Assembly: GCA_040904825.1 (NCBI GenBank)
Contig: JBBDSU010000010.1
Coordinates: forward strand, 1-57,173
Source of the DNA: JBBDSU01 sp040904825
Lineage (GTDB): Bacteria; Actinomycetota; Nitriliruptoria; Nitriliruptorales; Nitriliruptoraceae
Direction: 5' to 3'
Length of the DNA stretch: 57,173 nucleotides
A program made the translations under genes and the position numbers. This document shows positions 18,122 through 26,516 of this stretch, in pieces. Each line of letters begins with the position of its first letter. Position 1 is the first letter of the stretch. The notes under the pieces are model-generated. The model searched no databases and was not told the origin of the DNA. It saw nothing but the letters and a program-made list of their open reading frames with translations.

Positions 18122-18958
18122 ATGCCCACGATCCGACGGCTGGCCGTCGAGGCCGGTGCGGTCACCTCAGTGACAGCCGCGATTCACGAACCTGTTCGCG
18201 GCACGTCCGCCGACGGATTGGTCGTTGACGACCCGCCTGCGGTCCTGTTGGTGCCTGGCGCCGGCGGGACGCTTGCCACCCCTGGTCTGGTGGCACTGGC
18301 AGAGATGCTCGCAGCATTGGGCGCGACAGTGGTGCGGGCAAACCTTCCCTATCGAGAGGCCGGCCGCAGAACTCCACCGCGTGCTGAAGCCTCGGTGAGT
18401 CACTTCACTCAGATACTGGCTTCTGCTGATGAAGCGGTTGGAGGCGCAGGCCGATGGGTCATTGGGGGAAAGTCGTACGGCGGCCGAGTTGCCTCAATGG
18501 CGGTGGCCGACGAGTTGGGCGATGCGGCTCTCCAAGGTGCTGGACCCCAAGGTGCTGGACCCCAAGGTGGTGGGCTTCACACTGCTGTGCTTGAGGCGGA
18601 TGGGCTCGATAGCGCAGGGCCGCGCGTCGTGGGTTTGCTGTGTTACGGCTACCCGCTGCACCCTCCAGGTCGGCCAGATCGATTGCGGGTGGATCATTGG
18701 CCGCGGATCACGGTGCCGGGACTTTTTCTCCAGGGTGACCGTGATCCCTTCTGTGACCTTGACCTGCTCCGAGCTCACCTGCCTGACATGGCTGGTCCCG
18801 CAACGTTGCACGTTGTGGACGGCGGCGACCATTCGCTCCGGATCCCACGTGCAGCCAGCTCCACCGGTGCCGTGGTCTCTGAGTCCGAGGTGGTCGCGTC
18901 GCTCGCGCCGATGGCGGCAGCGTGGCTGTCGGACCTTGCCGCGGCAGGTTTGGCGTAG
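18122..18958 (+). CDS. Alpha/beta hydrolase of the KANL3/Tex30-like family
   Basis: A 278-residue alpha/beta-fold protein. Seen are VLLVPGAGGT near the N-terminus, RANLPYREAGRR, the nucleophile elbow GGKSYGGR, GLLCYGYPLHPPG, FLQGDRDPFCD and VDGGDHSLRIP carrying the late Asp and His. The natural substrate is unknown. Between the nucleophile region and the next strand lies a short Gly/Pro/Gln repeat (QGAGP units) that looks like a recent tandem expansion. ATG 18122 is chosen because conserved sequence starts soon after it. It is divergent from the lipid operon, with 71 bp between them. Confidence 0.8.
   Translation: MPTIRRLAVEAGAVTSVTAAIHEPVRGTSADGLVVDDPPAVLLVPGAGGTLATPGLVALAEMLAALGATVVRANLPYREAGRRTPPRAEASVSHFTQILASADEAVGGAGRWVIGGKSYGGRVASMAVADELGDAALQGAGPQGAGPQGGGLHTAVLEADGLDSAGPRVVGLLCYGYPLHPPGRPDRLRVDHWPRITVPGLFLQGDRDPFCDLDLLRAHLPDMAGPATLHVVDGGDHSLRIPRAASSTGAVVSESEVVASLAPMAAAWLSDLAAAGLA
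18532..18569 (+). repeat. In-frame 15-bp tandem repeat (2.5 copies)
   Basis: The unit CCAAGGTGCTGGACC occurs at 18532-18546 and 18547-18561, with a partial third copy. It encodes QGAGP-QGAGP-QGGG inside the alpha/beta hydrolase. The length is a multiple of three, so the frame is kept; it probably forms a surface loop. Confidence 0.8.
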
Positions 18959-19088
18959 ACGCCATTAGGATCACTGCTGGACTGATCCGTGATACGGCTG
19001 TGGCTACGCTTCGGCGACTTGTCGACAGGTGTGACGCGGGCGTCGGTGACGGTGCTGGCGGCAGCCCCGCACCGTCAACCAAGGGTCC

Positions 19089-19143
19089 GCGCGCCGAAGC
19101 ACATTCACTGACTCGTTGGAGATCTCATGCCGGCAGGTTCACC
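19089..19143 (+). repeat. 55-bp overlap, copy 1 (assembly duplication)
   Basis: Identical to 19244-19298 across a 100-N gap. It contains a copy of the transketolase ribosome-binding region and its first codons. This is the same 55-bp pattern as at 9955. Confidence 0.93.
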
Positions 19144-19243
19144 NNNNNNNNNNNNNNNNNNNNNNNNNNNNNNNNNNNNNNNNNNNNNNNNNNNNNNNNN
19201 NNNNNNNNNNNNNNNNNNNNNNNNNNNNNNNNNNNNNNNNNNN
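19144..19243. other. Spurious assembly gap (100 N)
   Basis: One hundred Ns between identical 55-mers. The most likely real sequence is obtained by removing 19144-19298; the transketolase then has a single start with nothing missing. The rest of the 18959-19281 spacer holds no gene. Confidence 0.92.
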
Positions 19244-19298
19244 GCGCGCCGAAGCACATTCACTGACTCGTTGGAGATCTCATGCCGGCAGGTTCACC
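19244..19298 (+). repeat. 55-bp overlap, copy 2 (assembly duplication)
   Basis: Identical to 19089-19143. It covers the end of the intergenic region and the first codons of the transketolase gene. Confidence 0.93.
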
Positions 19299-21351
19299 CG
19301 CAGGCGTCGACCCGTCGACGGTCGAAGGCCGTTCCATCAATGCGATTCGAGCGCTGGCGATGGATGCAGTCCAACGCGCCAATTCGGGCCATCCGGGCAT
19401 GCCGATGGGGTGCGCTCCACTGGCATACCTGCTGTATCGGCACTTCATGCGCCACGACCCGGCAGATCCAGGATGGGTCGATCGTGACCGCTTCGTGCTG
19501 TCAGCCGGTCATGGATCGATGTTGCTGTATGCGACTCTGCATCTGTCCGGCTACGAACGGCCCACGATCGATGACATCAAGGCGTTCCGCCAGTGGGGAT
19601 CGGTGACCGCCGGACACCCGGAACACCATGAGCTGCCAGGAGTCGAGACGACGACTGGTCCGCTCGGACAAGGCTTCGCCAACGGTGTGGGCATGGCACT
19701 GGCTTCCGAGCGGTTGGCTGCTGAGTTCAATCGTCCGGGTCACGACATCGTTGACCATCGGATCTACGCGATCGTGTCCGACGGTGACTTGATGGAAGGG
19801 GTGGCCTCTGAAGCCGCCTCCCTTGCAGGCACCTTGCGGCTCGGCCGATTGACGTATCTGTATGACGACAATCGCATCACCATCGACGGCGGCACCGGCC
19901 TGGCATTCACCGAAGACGTGGTAGCTCGCTTCGATGCGTACGGGTGGCACACACAGCGGGTGGCAGATGCCAACGATGTGGACGCCTTGCGCGAGGCCAT
20001 CAAAGCAGCCGATGCCGACGAGCGCCCCTCATTGATCGCTGTTCGGACCGTCATTGGGTTCGGTGCGCCGACGAAAGCGGGTTCATCGGCTGCCCACGGA
20101 GCACCGCTGGGCGATGACGAGATTGCTGCGGCTCGGCGGGCGTTGCAGTGGGATCACCCGCCGTTCGAGGTGCCCGATGACGTCGTCGATCACATGGATC
20201 GTCGCGCTGATGGCGCGCTGGCGCATGGCGAGTGGCGGCAGCGATTCGAGGCGTACCGCGCTGATCATCCGGACCTGGCGGCCGAATTCGAACGCCGGGT
20301 GATGTCGCGCCGACTGCCGGATGACTGGGCAGATGCGCTGCCGTCGATCAATGCGGCTGATGCGACCCGCAAGCATTCTGGGACGGTTATCAATGCTGTG
20401 GCGAGTGTGCTGCCCGAATTGTTGGGGGGGTCGGCAGACCTGGCTGGCTCCAACAACACCGATGTGGAAGGCGAAGGCGACTTCTCAGCAGACGACCGGC
20501 TCGGCCGCAACCTTCGGTTTGGTGTGCGCGAACATGCGATGGCGTCCATCGCCAACGGCATGGCCCTGCACGGCGGGTTCATTCCCTATGTGGCCTCGTT
20601 CCTGGTGTTCACCGACTATTTGCGCCCGGCGCTGCGCCTGTCGGCCCTGATGCGCCAGCGGGTCATCTATGTCATGACTCATGACTCGATTGGACTGGGT
20701 GAAGACGGTCCGACCCACCAGCCTGTCGAGCACCTGGCTTCGCTGCGCGCGATTCCAGGGTTGACGGTGCTGCGTCCGGCAGATGGCGACGAGACTGTCG
20801 CGGCCTGGCGTACGGCGATCCAGCATGATGGCCCGAGCGTGATCGTGTTGACTCGACAGAGCCTGGCAGCGCTTGAGGACAAGCCGGCTGGGGGTCCTGA
20901 GCGAGGCGCCTACATCGTCGCTGACATCGCTGCCAACGCCTCGGATTCAGGGACTGAAGAGGCTGCAGCGCCAGCGGTTGGCCAAGATCCCACGATCGTG
21001 TTGATCGCCACGGGGTCGGAAGTTGCGCTGGCGCTGGAGTCCGCTCAGCGGCTTGCGAGCGAAGGGCAGACCACCAGGGTGGTATCGATGCCGTCCTGGG
21101 AAGTGTTCGCTGCCCAGGACGCCGCCTACCAAACCTCGGTCCTGCCGCTAGCGGCAACCGTTCGCGTGGCTGTCGAAGCCGCTGCATCGTTTGGATGGTG
21201 CCGGTGGGTTGGCGATGCCGGCGAGGTCGTTGGCCTCGATCGGTTTGGCGCGTCAGCTCCGGCTGAACGACTGTTCGAAGGGTTCGGATTCAACGTCGAC
21301 AATGTCGTTGAGGCTGCCTACCGCAGTCTTGGCCGCGCCAACGCCGACTGA
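19282..21351 (+). CDS. tkt: Transketolase
   Basis: Thiamine-diphosphate enzyme of the pentose phosphate pathway, moving two-carbon ketol units between sugar phosphates in the cytosol. The 689 residues give full length. Visible are the substrate-binding His in ANSGHPGMPMG (H37), GPLGQGFANGVGMA, the TPP/Mg motif SDGDLMEGVASEAASLAG, the pyrimidine-domain RFGVREHAM, THDSIGLGEDGPTHQPVEH, and VLRPADGDET. ATG 19282 has GGAGATC upstream; the apparent second start near 19127 is only the duplicated assembly flank. It is convergent with a small membrane protein gene. Confidence 0.96.
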   Translation: MPAGSPAGVDPSTVEGRSINAIRALAMDAVQRANSGHPGMPMGCAPLAYLLYRHFMRHDPADPGWVDRDRFVLSAGHGSMLLYATLHLSGYERPTIDDIKAFRQWGSVTAGHPEHHELPGVETTTGPLGQGFANGVGMALASERLAAEFNRPGHDIVDHRIYAIVSDGDLMEGVASEAASLAGTLRLGRLTYLYDDNRITIDGGTGLAFTEDVVARFDAYGWHTQRVADANDVDALREAIKAADADERPSLIAVRTVIGFGAPTKAGSSAAHGAPLGDDEIAAARRALQWDHPPFEVPDDVVDHMDRRADGALAHGEWRQRFEAYRADHPDLAAEFERRVMSRRLPDDWADALPSINAADATRKHSGTVINAVASVLPELLGGSADLAGSNNTDVEGEGDFSADDRLGRNLRFGVREHAMASIANGMALHGGFIPYVASFLVFTDYLRPALRLSALMRQRVIYVMTHDSIGLGEDGPTHQPVEHLASLRAIPGLTVLRPADGDETVAAWRTAIQHDGPSVIVLTRQSLAALEDKPAGGPERGAYIVADIAANASDSGTEEAAAPAVGQDPTIVLIATGSEVALALESAQRLASEGQTTRVVSMPSWEVFAAQDAAYQTSVLPLAATVRVAVEAAASFGWCRWVGDAGEVVGLDRFGASAPAERLFEGFGFNVDNVVEAAYRSLGRANAD

Positions 21352-21386
21352 ACCGCCAGGCTGTCGCGCAGCCAGCCCGCCAGGCG

Positions 21387-21878
21387 TCAACGCTTGCGGC
21401 GCTTCTTGCCACGAGGTGCGGGAGGGCGAGGGCGGTTCGCCTCGGCGTCAGATGCTGTCTCGTCGTCTGCATCGTCCTCGCCACTTTTGCTATGGGAAGC
21501 CGGCCCGGATCGCCCTCGTGATGGAGGAGGTCCGATGCGCCCCTCCATGATCGAGGTGTTCGACGCGATCGATCGTTGGGCACGTCGTGTCAAGACCCAG
21601 GCCATCACAAACAGGATGGCGGTAGCTAGCACCGCGTTGGTCAGCGCGACTTCAGGTGGGGCAAAGATCAGTTGCACCAGTCCGATACCGGGTCCGACTA
21701 GCCAGGCCCACCGCCAAAAGCGGATCTGGCGCATGGCAACGCCGATGGCAAGGGGAGCGTGCCTGCGAATCTCCACGGGCTTCCCGCGATTGACCGACTT
21801 GACGATTGCGCGGCGGGCCGCGAAGTCCAGCGCCGCGAATTGACGCTGGTGCTCGGCCTTGTCCGGCAGCTTGGCCAT
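21387..21878 (-). CDS. Small membrane protein of unknown function
   Basis: A 163-residue protein that I do not recognise. A charged N-terminus (MAKLPDKAEHQRQFAALDFAA) precedes two predicted membrane helices at about residues 55-70 and 78-95 (AWLVGPGIGLVQLIFAP, LTNAVLATAILFVMAWVL). The C-terminal tail is hydrophilic: an acidic stretch (GEDDADDETASDAEA), then a very basic end (RGKKRRKR). The base composition and plausible start support a real gene. It lies between convergent tkt and the adenosine deaminase gene, which is read in the same direction 86 bp upstream. Confidence 0.6.
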   Translation of the reverse strand: MAKLPDKAEHQRQFAALDFAARRAIVKSVNRGKPVEIRRHAPLAIGVAMRQIRFWRWAWLVGPGIGLVQLIFAPPEVALTNAVLATAILFVMAWVLTRRAQRSIASNTSIMEGRIGPPPSRGRSGPASHSKSGEDDADDETASDAEANRPRPPAPRGKKRRKR

Positions 21879-21964
21879 GCGGGCTCCTGAGTCTTGGGTG
21901 GTTGCGATGGCGCCGATGGCTCCCGTGGGCGCTATCGACAGGGCGCCATCGGCAGCGCATGCGT

Positions 21965-23026
21965 TCAGCGTAGACCGGCACTTGCGGGTGCTGGGTCCGC
22001 GAAGCCGAGTTCATCGAGAACCTGTTGCTTGACGGTGTCCGGGGCGAACGACGCGGTGATCGCCCGGCGTTGGAGTGCGATGATGTCTGCCGGCGTCAAG
22101 TTGGCGAGACGCATCGCGTGAGCCAGCTCGCCGGTCAGCGTCGTCGAAAAGAACGGCGGGTCATCGCTGTTGATCGTGACCGCTACACCGGCGTCGATGA
22201 GTTGAGCCAACGGATGATCTTCCAGTGACGGCACGAGGCCCAGCGTCACATTGGATGAAGGGCACACCTCCAGGATGGTGCCTTCCTCGGCGAGGCGGGC
22301 CATCAGCTGCGGGTCGCGGGAAGCAGCGATTCCATGTCCGATGCGGTCGGCGCCGAGATCGTCGAGCGCGGCCCTAACGTTGTCGGCCGTGCCGGTCTCG
22401 CCGGCGTGGACGACCAAGCCGAGGCCGAGGTCATCGGCGCCAGTCCGCAACAGTGCGAATTCACGTTCCGCGACGCTTCCTTCAATGCCGGTGAGTCCCA
22501 GGGCGACGATGGGCGCGTTGGCGTCAGCCACCAGCTCAAGAGTGCGGCGCGCGGCTGGAGGGCCGAGTTCGCGCACCGTGTCGATGATGAGGCCGATCGC
22601 GACACCATCAACGGCGTCGAACCCTTCACGGATGGCGTCCCACATCTGGTCAGGTTGCAGGCCCTGCTCGACGAGCGTGTGGGCCGTAAACGTCGCTTCG
22701 GTCCATCTGACGGATTGAGCAGCCTGGCTCAGGGCGAATTCCCGAGCGACCATGGCCAGATCGTCGCGGCTGCGCACCTGGCGACTCGTGGCGACAAACA
22801 CGTCCACGAAGTGGTTGAAGTCTCGGTACCGGCGGGGATAGTCGCCACCTTCGAGACCGAGCGCTGACGCTGGATCTTCATCGTGGGCGATGGCGAGTCG
22901 CGTCGCTGTGTCGGCGCTGATACTGCCTTCGAGATGGACGTGCAGTTCAACCTTGGGGAGCTCATCGAGCCATGTTCTGGCCGATCGGCTGCCCGTTGCG
23001 TCGTCTGGAGGCAGTGGGCTTGTCAT
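21965..23026 (-). CDS. add: Adenosine deaminase
   Basis: Zinc enzyme of purine salvage, deaminating adenosine or deoxyadenosine to inosine. The 353 residues carry every catalytic motif: LHVHLEGS (metal His pair), HAGETG, DRIGHG, PSSNVTLG and NSDDPPFF. The start is ATG 23026, preceded by GGGGGA. The frame remains open about 98 codons further upstream, but that part is low-complexity and not conserved, so it is left out. The gene is divergent from prfB across 292 bp (23027-23318) with no other gene. Confidence 0.95.
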   Translation of the reverse strand: MTSPLPPDDATGSRSARTWLDELPKVELHVHLEGSISADTATRLAIAHDEDPASALGLEGGDYPRRYRDFNHFVDVFVATSRQVRSRDDLAMVAREFALSQAAQSVRWTEATFTAHTLVEQGLQPDQMWDAIREGFDAVDGVAIGLIIDTVRELGPPAARRTLELVADANAPIVALGLTGIEGSVAEREFALLRTGADDLGLGLVVHAGETGTADNVRAALDDLGADRIGHGIAASRDPQLMARLAEEGTILEVCPSSNVTLGLVPSLEDHPLAQLIDAGVAVTINSDDPPFFSTTLTGELAHAMRLANLTPADIIALQRRAITASFAPDTVKQQVLDELGFADPAPASAGLR

Positions 23027-23318
23027 GTTCGTCCCCCGGACGCTGGTGTGGCATCGGTACGCTGCTATGGACTTGAGCAGACTATGTCGACGGCACGTTG
23101 TAGATGGTCCCAGCGTCCCCGGCCACGCAGTACGGCGTTGACCAAGGACGCAGGACCCTGCGCCGATCGGAGTCGCCTGTCTAGCCGAGCTGGCGATGCG
23201 CGACTGAGCCGGCAACGGCTGCTGGGGCCGGTGCCGCCGAGTCGGCCACAGGAACGTTGACGGTGACGGGCTTTGCCACAGATCATCGCTTCGGTTGATA
23301 GACGTGAGGAGTTTCACC

Positions 23319-24437
23319 ATGCCAGTGAGTCATGCCGACAGCCTCGCCGCGCTGCGGGAGCGATTGGCGCAGTTGTCGGCTGACCTGGACCTTGCGGCGC
23401 GGCGGACCCGTCTGGACGAACTCCGTGACCGGGCGGGGGAGCCGGACCTGTGGAACGATCCGGATGTGGCCCGTCAGGTGACGACCGAACTGTCGCAAGT
23501 TGAAGCCGAAGTAGAGCGGGTCGACCGCCTCAATGGGCGGCTGGATGACCTCGACGTGCTCAACGAACTGGCCGTCGAAGAAGACGACGCGGCGTCGGCC
23601 GCTGAAGTTATCGCCGGCATCGATGCGATCGTGGCCGAACTCGACCGCCTCGACGTCGTCACGCTGCTGTCAGGAGAGCATGATCGGTCAAACGCGATCG
23701 TGTCGATCCACGCCGGCGAAGGCGGAGTTGATGCGATGGACTGGGCGCACATGCTCCAACGCATGTACCTGCGCTGGGCCGAACGGCGGGGGTATGGCGC
23801 GGAGGTTTTCGACCGGTCCTATGGCGAAGAAGCAGGGTTGAAGTCCACCACCTTTGAAGTCAGCGGCCCTGACGCCTACGGGTGGCTGTCGGCGGAGCAC
23901 GGTGTTCACCGGCTTGTGCGCATCAGCCCGTTCGATTCGCAGGCGCGGCGCCAGACATCCTTCGCGCTTGTCGACGTTGTGCCGGTACTGCCGGAGCTCG
24001 ATGCCGAGATCGATGTGCCAGATGAAGACATCCGTGTCGATGTTTACCGGTCGTCGGGTCCCGGAGGCCAAAGTGTCAACACGACTGACTCGGCAGTGCG
24101 CATCACCCACCTGCCGACCGGGACCGTCGTCAGCTGCCAGAACGAAAAGTCGCAGCATCAGAACAAGGCGGTGGCGCTGCGAGTCTTGAAGGCCAAACTG
24201 GCCGAATTCGAGCGACAGAAACGGGCCGTCGAGCTGGATGAGCTGCGAGGTGGAGTCCAAAACGTCGGCTTCGGCTCGCAGATCCGCAGCTACGTGCTCC
24301 ACCCCTACCAGATGGTCAAGGATCTCCGCTCGGAGTATGAGACCGGCAATGTCCAGCAGGTGCTCGACGGGGATCTCGATGACCTGCTGGAAGCCGAACT
24401 GCGGCGTCGCGTCCGTGAGTCCGACAGCGCAGCCTGA
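23319..24437 (+). CDS. prfB: Peptide chain release factor 2
   Basis: Class I release factor that reads UGA and UAA stop codons and triggers peptidyl-tRNA hydrolysis. The SPF anticodon-like tripeptide occurs in RISPFDSQ and the catalytic GGQ at residues 249-251 (GPGGQSVNTTDSAVRITH). The 372-residue frame is uninterrupted: the programmed +1 frameshift at an in-frame TGA near codon 26, known from E. coli and many bacteria, is absent. The start ATG follows GAGGAG (23306-23311). It heads a cell-division and rescue block with ftsEX and smpB, an arrangement shared with mycobacteria. Confidence 0.96.
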   Translation: MPVSHADSLAALRERLAQLSADLDLAARRTRLDELRDRAGEPDLWNDPDVARQVTTELSQVEAEVERVDRLNGRLDDLDVLNELAVEEDDAASAAEVIAGIDAIVAELDRLDVVTLLSGEHDRSNAIVSIHAGEGGVDAMDWAHMLQRMYLRWAERRGYGAEVFDRSYGEEAGLKSTTFEVSGPDAYGWLSAEHGVHRLVRISPFDSQARRQTSFALVDVVPVLPELDAEIDVPDEDIRVDVYRSSGPGGQSVNTTDSAVRITHLPTGTVVSCQNEKSQHQNKAVALRVLKAKLAEFERQKRAVELDELRGGVQNVGFGSQIRSYVLHPYQMVKDLRSEYETGNVQQVLDGDLDDLLEAELRRRVRESDSAA

Positions 24438-24620
24438 TGCGACTCGGTGCCCCGGCCGTACGGCCACGTCGGGCCTCCACGGGATGGCCAGCACCCTGAT
24501 GTATGCTCCCAAACCGTCCTCCCGGTGGCCATCGTGCGTGCGACTGTCCGGTCGCACCACCGCACCGGACCCGCCGGTCGGCATGCCCGACGTACCGACC
24601 GAGACCGCGAGCGCGACTTC

Positions 24621-25319
24621 GTGATCAGGCTTCAGAACCTCACCAAGACTTACAAGACGGGCCGTCACGACGAGGTCGTTGCGCTCGCCGATGTGTCCAT
24701 CGAGGTGGGCAAAGGCGAGTTCGTCTTCGTCGTCGGGCCGTCAGGTTCAGGCAAATCGACGTTCATGAAATTGCTGACCCGCGAGCAATTGCCTGATAAG
24801 GGCCAGATCTGGGTTGCGGGCAAGAACCTCGCATCTTTGCGGTCGTGGAAGGTGCCGGCGCTGCGCCGGGATATCGGCTACGTCTTCCAGGACTTCAAGC
24901 TTCTCCCCAACAAGACCGTGACCGAAAACGTCGCATTCGCTGCCGAGGTGCTGGGCAAGCCCCGCCGCGAAATCGACCGCCGGGTTCCCGAGGTACTCGA
25001 TCTCGTAGGACTTGAAGGCAAGGAAAAGGCCTATCCGCACGAACTGTCGGGTGGCCAGCAGCAGCGCGTGTCGATCGCACGAGCATTCGTCAACAATCCA
25101 CGCATCCTGCTCTGCGACGAGCCGACCGGGAACCTGGATCCGACCACGTCCGTTGGCATCATGAAACTTCTCGACCGGATCAATCGCACTGGAGCGACGG
25201 TTGTGATGGCTACCCATGACCAGCACATCGTCGACTCGATGCGGCGTCGTGTCATCGAACTCGAAAATGGCCGTGTGGTTCGTGACCAATCACGCGGCGT
25301 CTACGGCTATGCCGGCTGA
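24621..25319 (+). CDS. ftsE: Cell-division ATP-binding protein FtsE
   Basis: Cytosolic ATPase of the FtsEX complex, which couples the divisome to septal cell-wall hydrolysis. The 232 residues include Walker A GPSGSGKST (from residue 39), Q-loop YVFQDFKLLPNKTVTENV (a hallmark FtsE sequence), signature LSGGQQQRVSIARA, and Walker B ILLCDEPTGNLDP. The start is GTG 24621 (VIRLQNLTKTY); upstream codons are not conserved. It is followed by ftsX after 61 bp. The 183-bp spacer from prfB may contain a promoter, but I cannot assign one. Confidence 0.95.
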   Translation: MIRLQNLTKTYKTGRHDEVVALADVSIEVGKGEFVFVVGPSGSGKSTFMKLLTREQLPDKGQIWVAGKNLASLRSWKVPALRRDIGYVFQDFKLLPNKTVTENVAFAAEVLGKPRREIDRRVPEVLDLVGLEGKEKAYPHELSGGQQQRVSIARAFVNNPRILLCDEPTGNLDPTTSVGIMKLLDRINRTGATVVMATHDQHIVDSMRRRVIELENGRVVRDQSRGVYGYAG

Positions 25320-25380
25320 TCCGAACATCCGTGAGCCGGCGGCGTCAGCGCGATGTCGCCGGCACTTGCAAGGAGCCTGA

Positions 25381-26274
25381 ATGTCCGCGCGATGGCGCTA
25401 CATCCTCGCCGAGGCCTTCAATGGGCTGAGGCGCAACCTGATGATGACCGTCGCCGTCGTGCTCTCGGTGACCGTCTCGCTGACGTTGCTGGGTGCGAGC
25501 CTCCTGTTGTCGGACCAGGTCGACTTGGCAACTGACGACTGGGTCGGAAAAGTCGAGGTCTCGATCTTTTTGTGCGACGGTTCGACGTGTCCGGCCATCA
25601 CTGCTGACCAGGAAGAACAGCTCCGCGAGGAGCTCGAAGCCGAGCCGGTCGTCGCCGAGGTGTTCTACGAATCGAAGGAAGATGCCTACGAGCGGTTCAC
25701 CGAACTGTTCAAAGACCAGCCGAATCTTGTCGAGTCAGTCGACCCCGACATCTTGCCAGCATCGTTCCGGGTGCGACTGCACGACCCGGCGCTGTTCGGG
25801 GTGATCGCTGAGCAGTTCAGCGCCTACCCAGGTGTCGAGGAGATCGTCGACCAGCGCCAGGTACTCGACCAGTTCCTGAGCTTCACCGACGTCGTGCGCA
25901 ACGGGGCGCTGATTGTGGCCATCATCCAGCTCGTCGCAGCCGGGGTGCTGATCGCCAACACGATCCGTCTGGCAGCGTTTGCACGACGCGAGCAGACCTC
26001 GATCATGAAGCTCGTTGGTGCTGGCAACTGGTACATCCGCCTGCCCTTTGTGCTCGAAGGGGTGTTTGCCGGCCTGCTCGGGGCCCTGGCATCGTGGGGA
26101 CTGCTGTACGTCTCGGTTCCTCGCGTGGCTGGAAACCTCGCCCGCGAAGTCGAACTGATGCCTTTCATCGGGGCGACCGAAGTGCTGCTCATCGGACCGT
26201 GGCTCATCGCCGCCGGTGTCGGCATCGCGGCGTTCTCATCGATCGTCGCGCTCCGACGCTTCCTCGACATCTGA
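25381..26274 (+). CDS. ftsX: Cell-division protein FtsX
   Basis: Membrane partner of FtsE, 297 residues with four helices: one near the N-terminus (MMTVAVVLSVTVSLTLLGAS), then an extracellular domain of about 110 residues, then three C-terminal helices. The extracellular loop carries two cysteines (FLCDGSTC) and the conserved FYESKEDAYERF. In other actinobacteria this loop binds and activates a coiled-coil cell-wall hydrolase; the next gene encodes one. The ATG follows AAGGAG. Confidence 0.95.
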   Translation: MSARWRYILAEAFNGLRRNLMMTVAVVLSVTVSLTLLGASLLLSDQVDLATDDWVGKVEVSIFLCDGSTCPAITADQEEQLREELEAEPVVAEVFYESKEDAYERFTELFKDQPNLVESVDPDILPASFRVRLHDPALFGVIAEQFSAYPGVEEIVDQRQVLDQFLSFTDVVRNGALIVAIIQLVAAGVLIANTIRLAAFARREQTSIMKLVGAGNWYIRLPFVLEGVFAGLLGALASWGLLYVSVPRVAGNLAREVELMPFIGATEVLLIGPWLIAAGVGIAAFSSIVALRRFLDI

Positions 26275-26516
26275 TCTGACGCCTCCGGCCGAAGCGATCT
26301 GACGCACCTTCTACGGCCCTCTCGGCCGTTCGGACAGGGTCAAAGCACCACGCATCGTTGTTTCGCATGTTGCAGGTGGTTAGTATCGGCCTGTTAAGAG
26401 GTGCCTGTCATACACTGTGGCGTGTGGTGCAATTGGGTGCTGTCGTGATCGATGTTGCGACAGACGGTGCCACCTCGCACGTGATCGCGGGTCTATCCGC
26501 GCGATGAGGGGTCGGA

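Noticed and set aside
19127..19143. Second transketolase start before the gap
   Set aside because: It is the duplicated 55-bp contig end, not a separate gene start.
23027..23320. 98-codon N-terminal extension of adenosine deaminase
   Set aside because: Not conserved in the family, no ribosome site at its start, and GGGGGA precedes the internal ATG at 23026.
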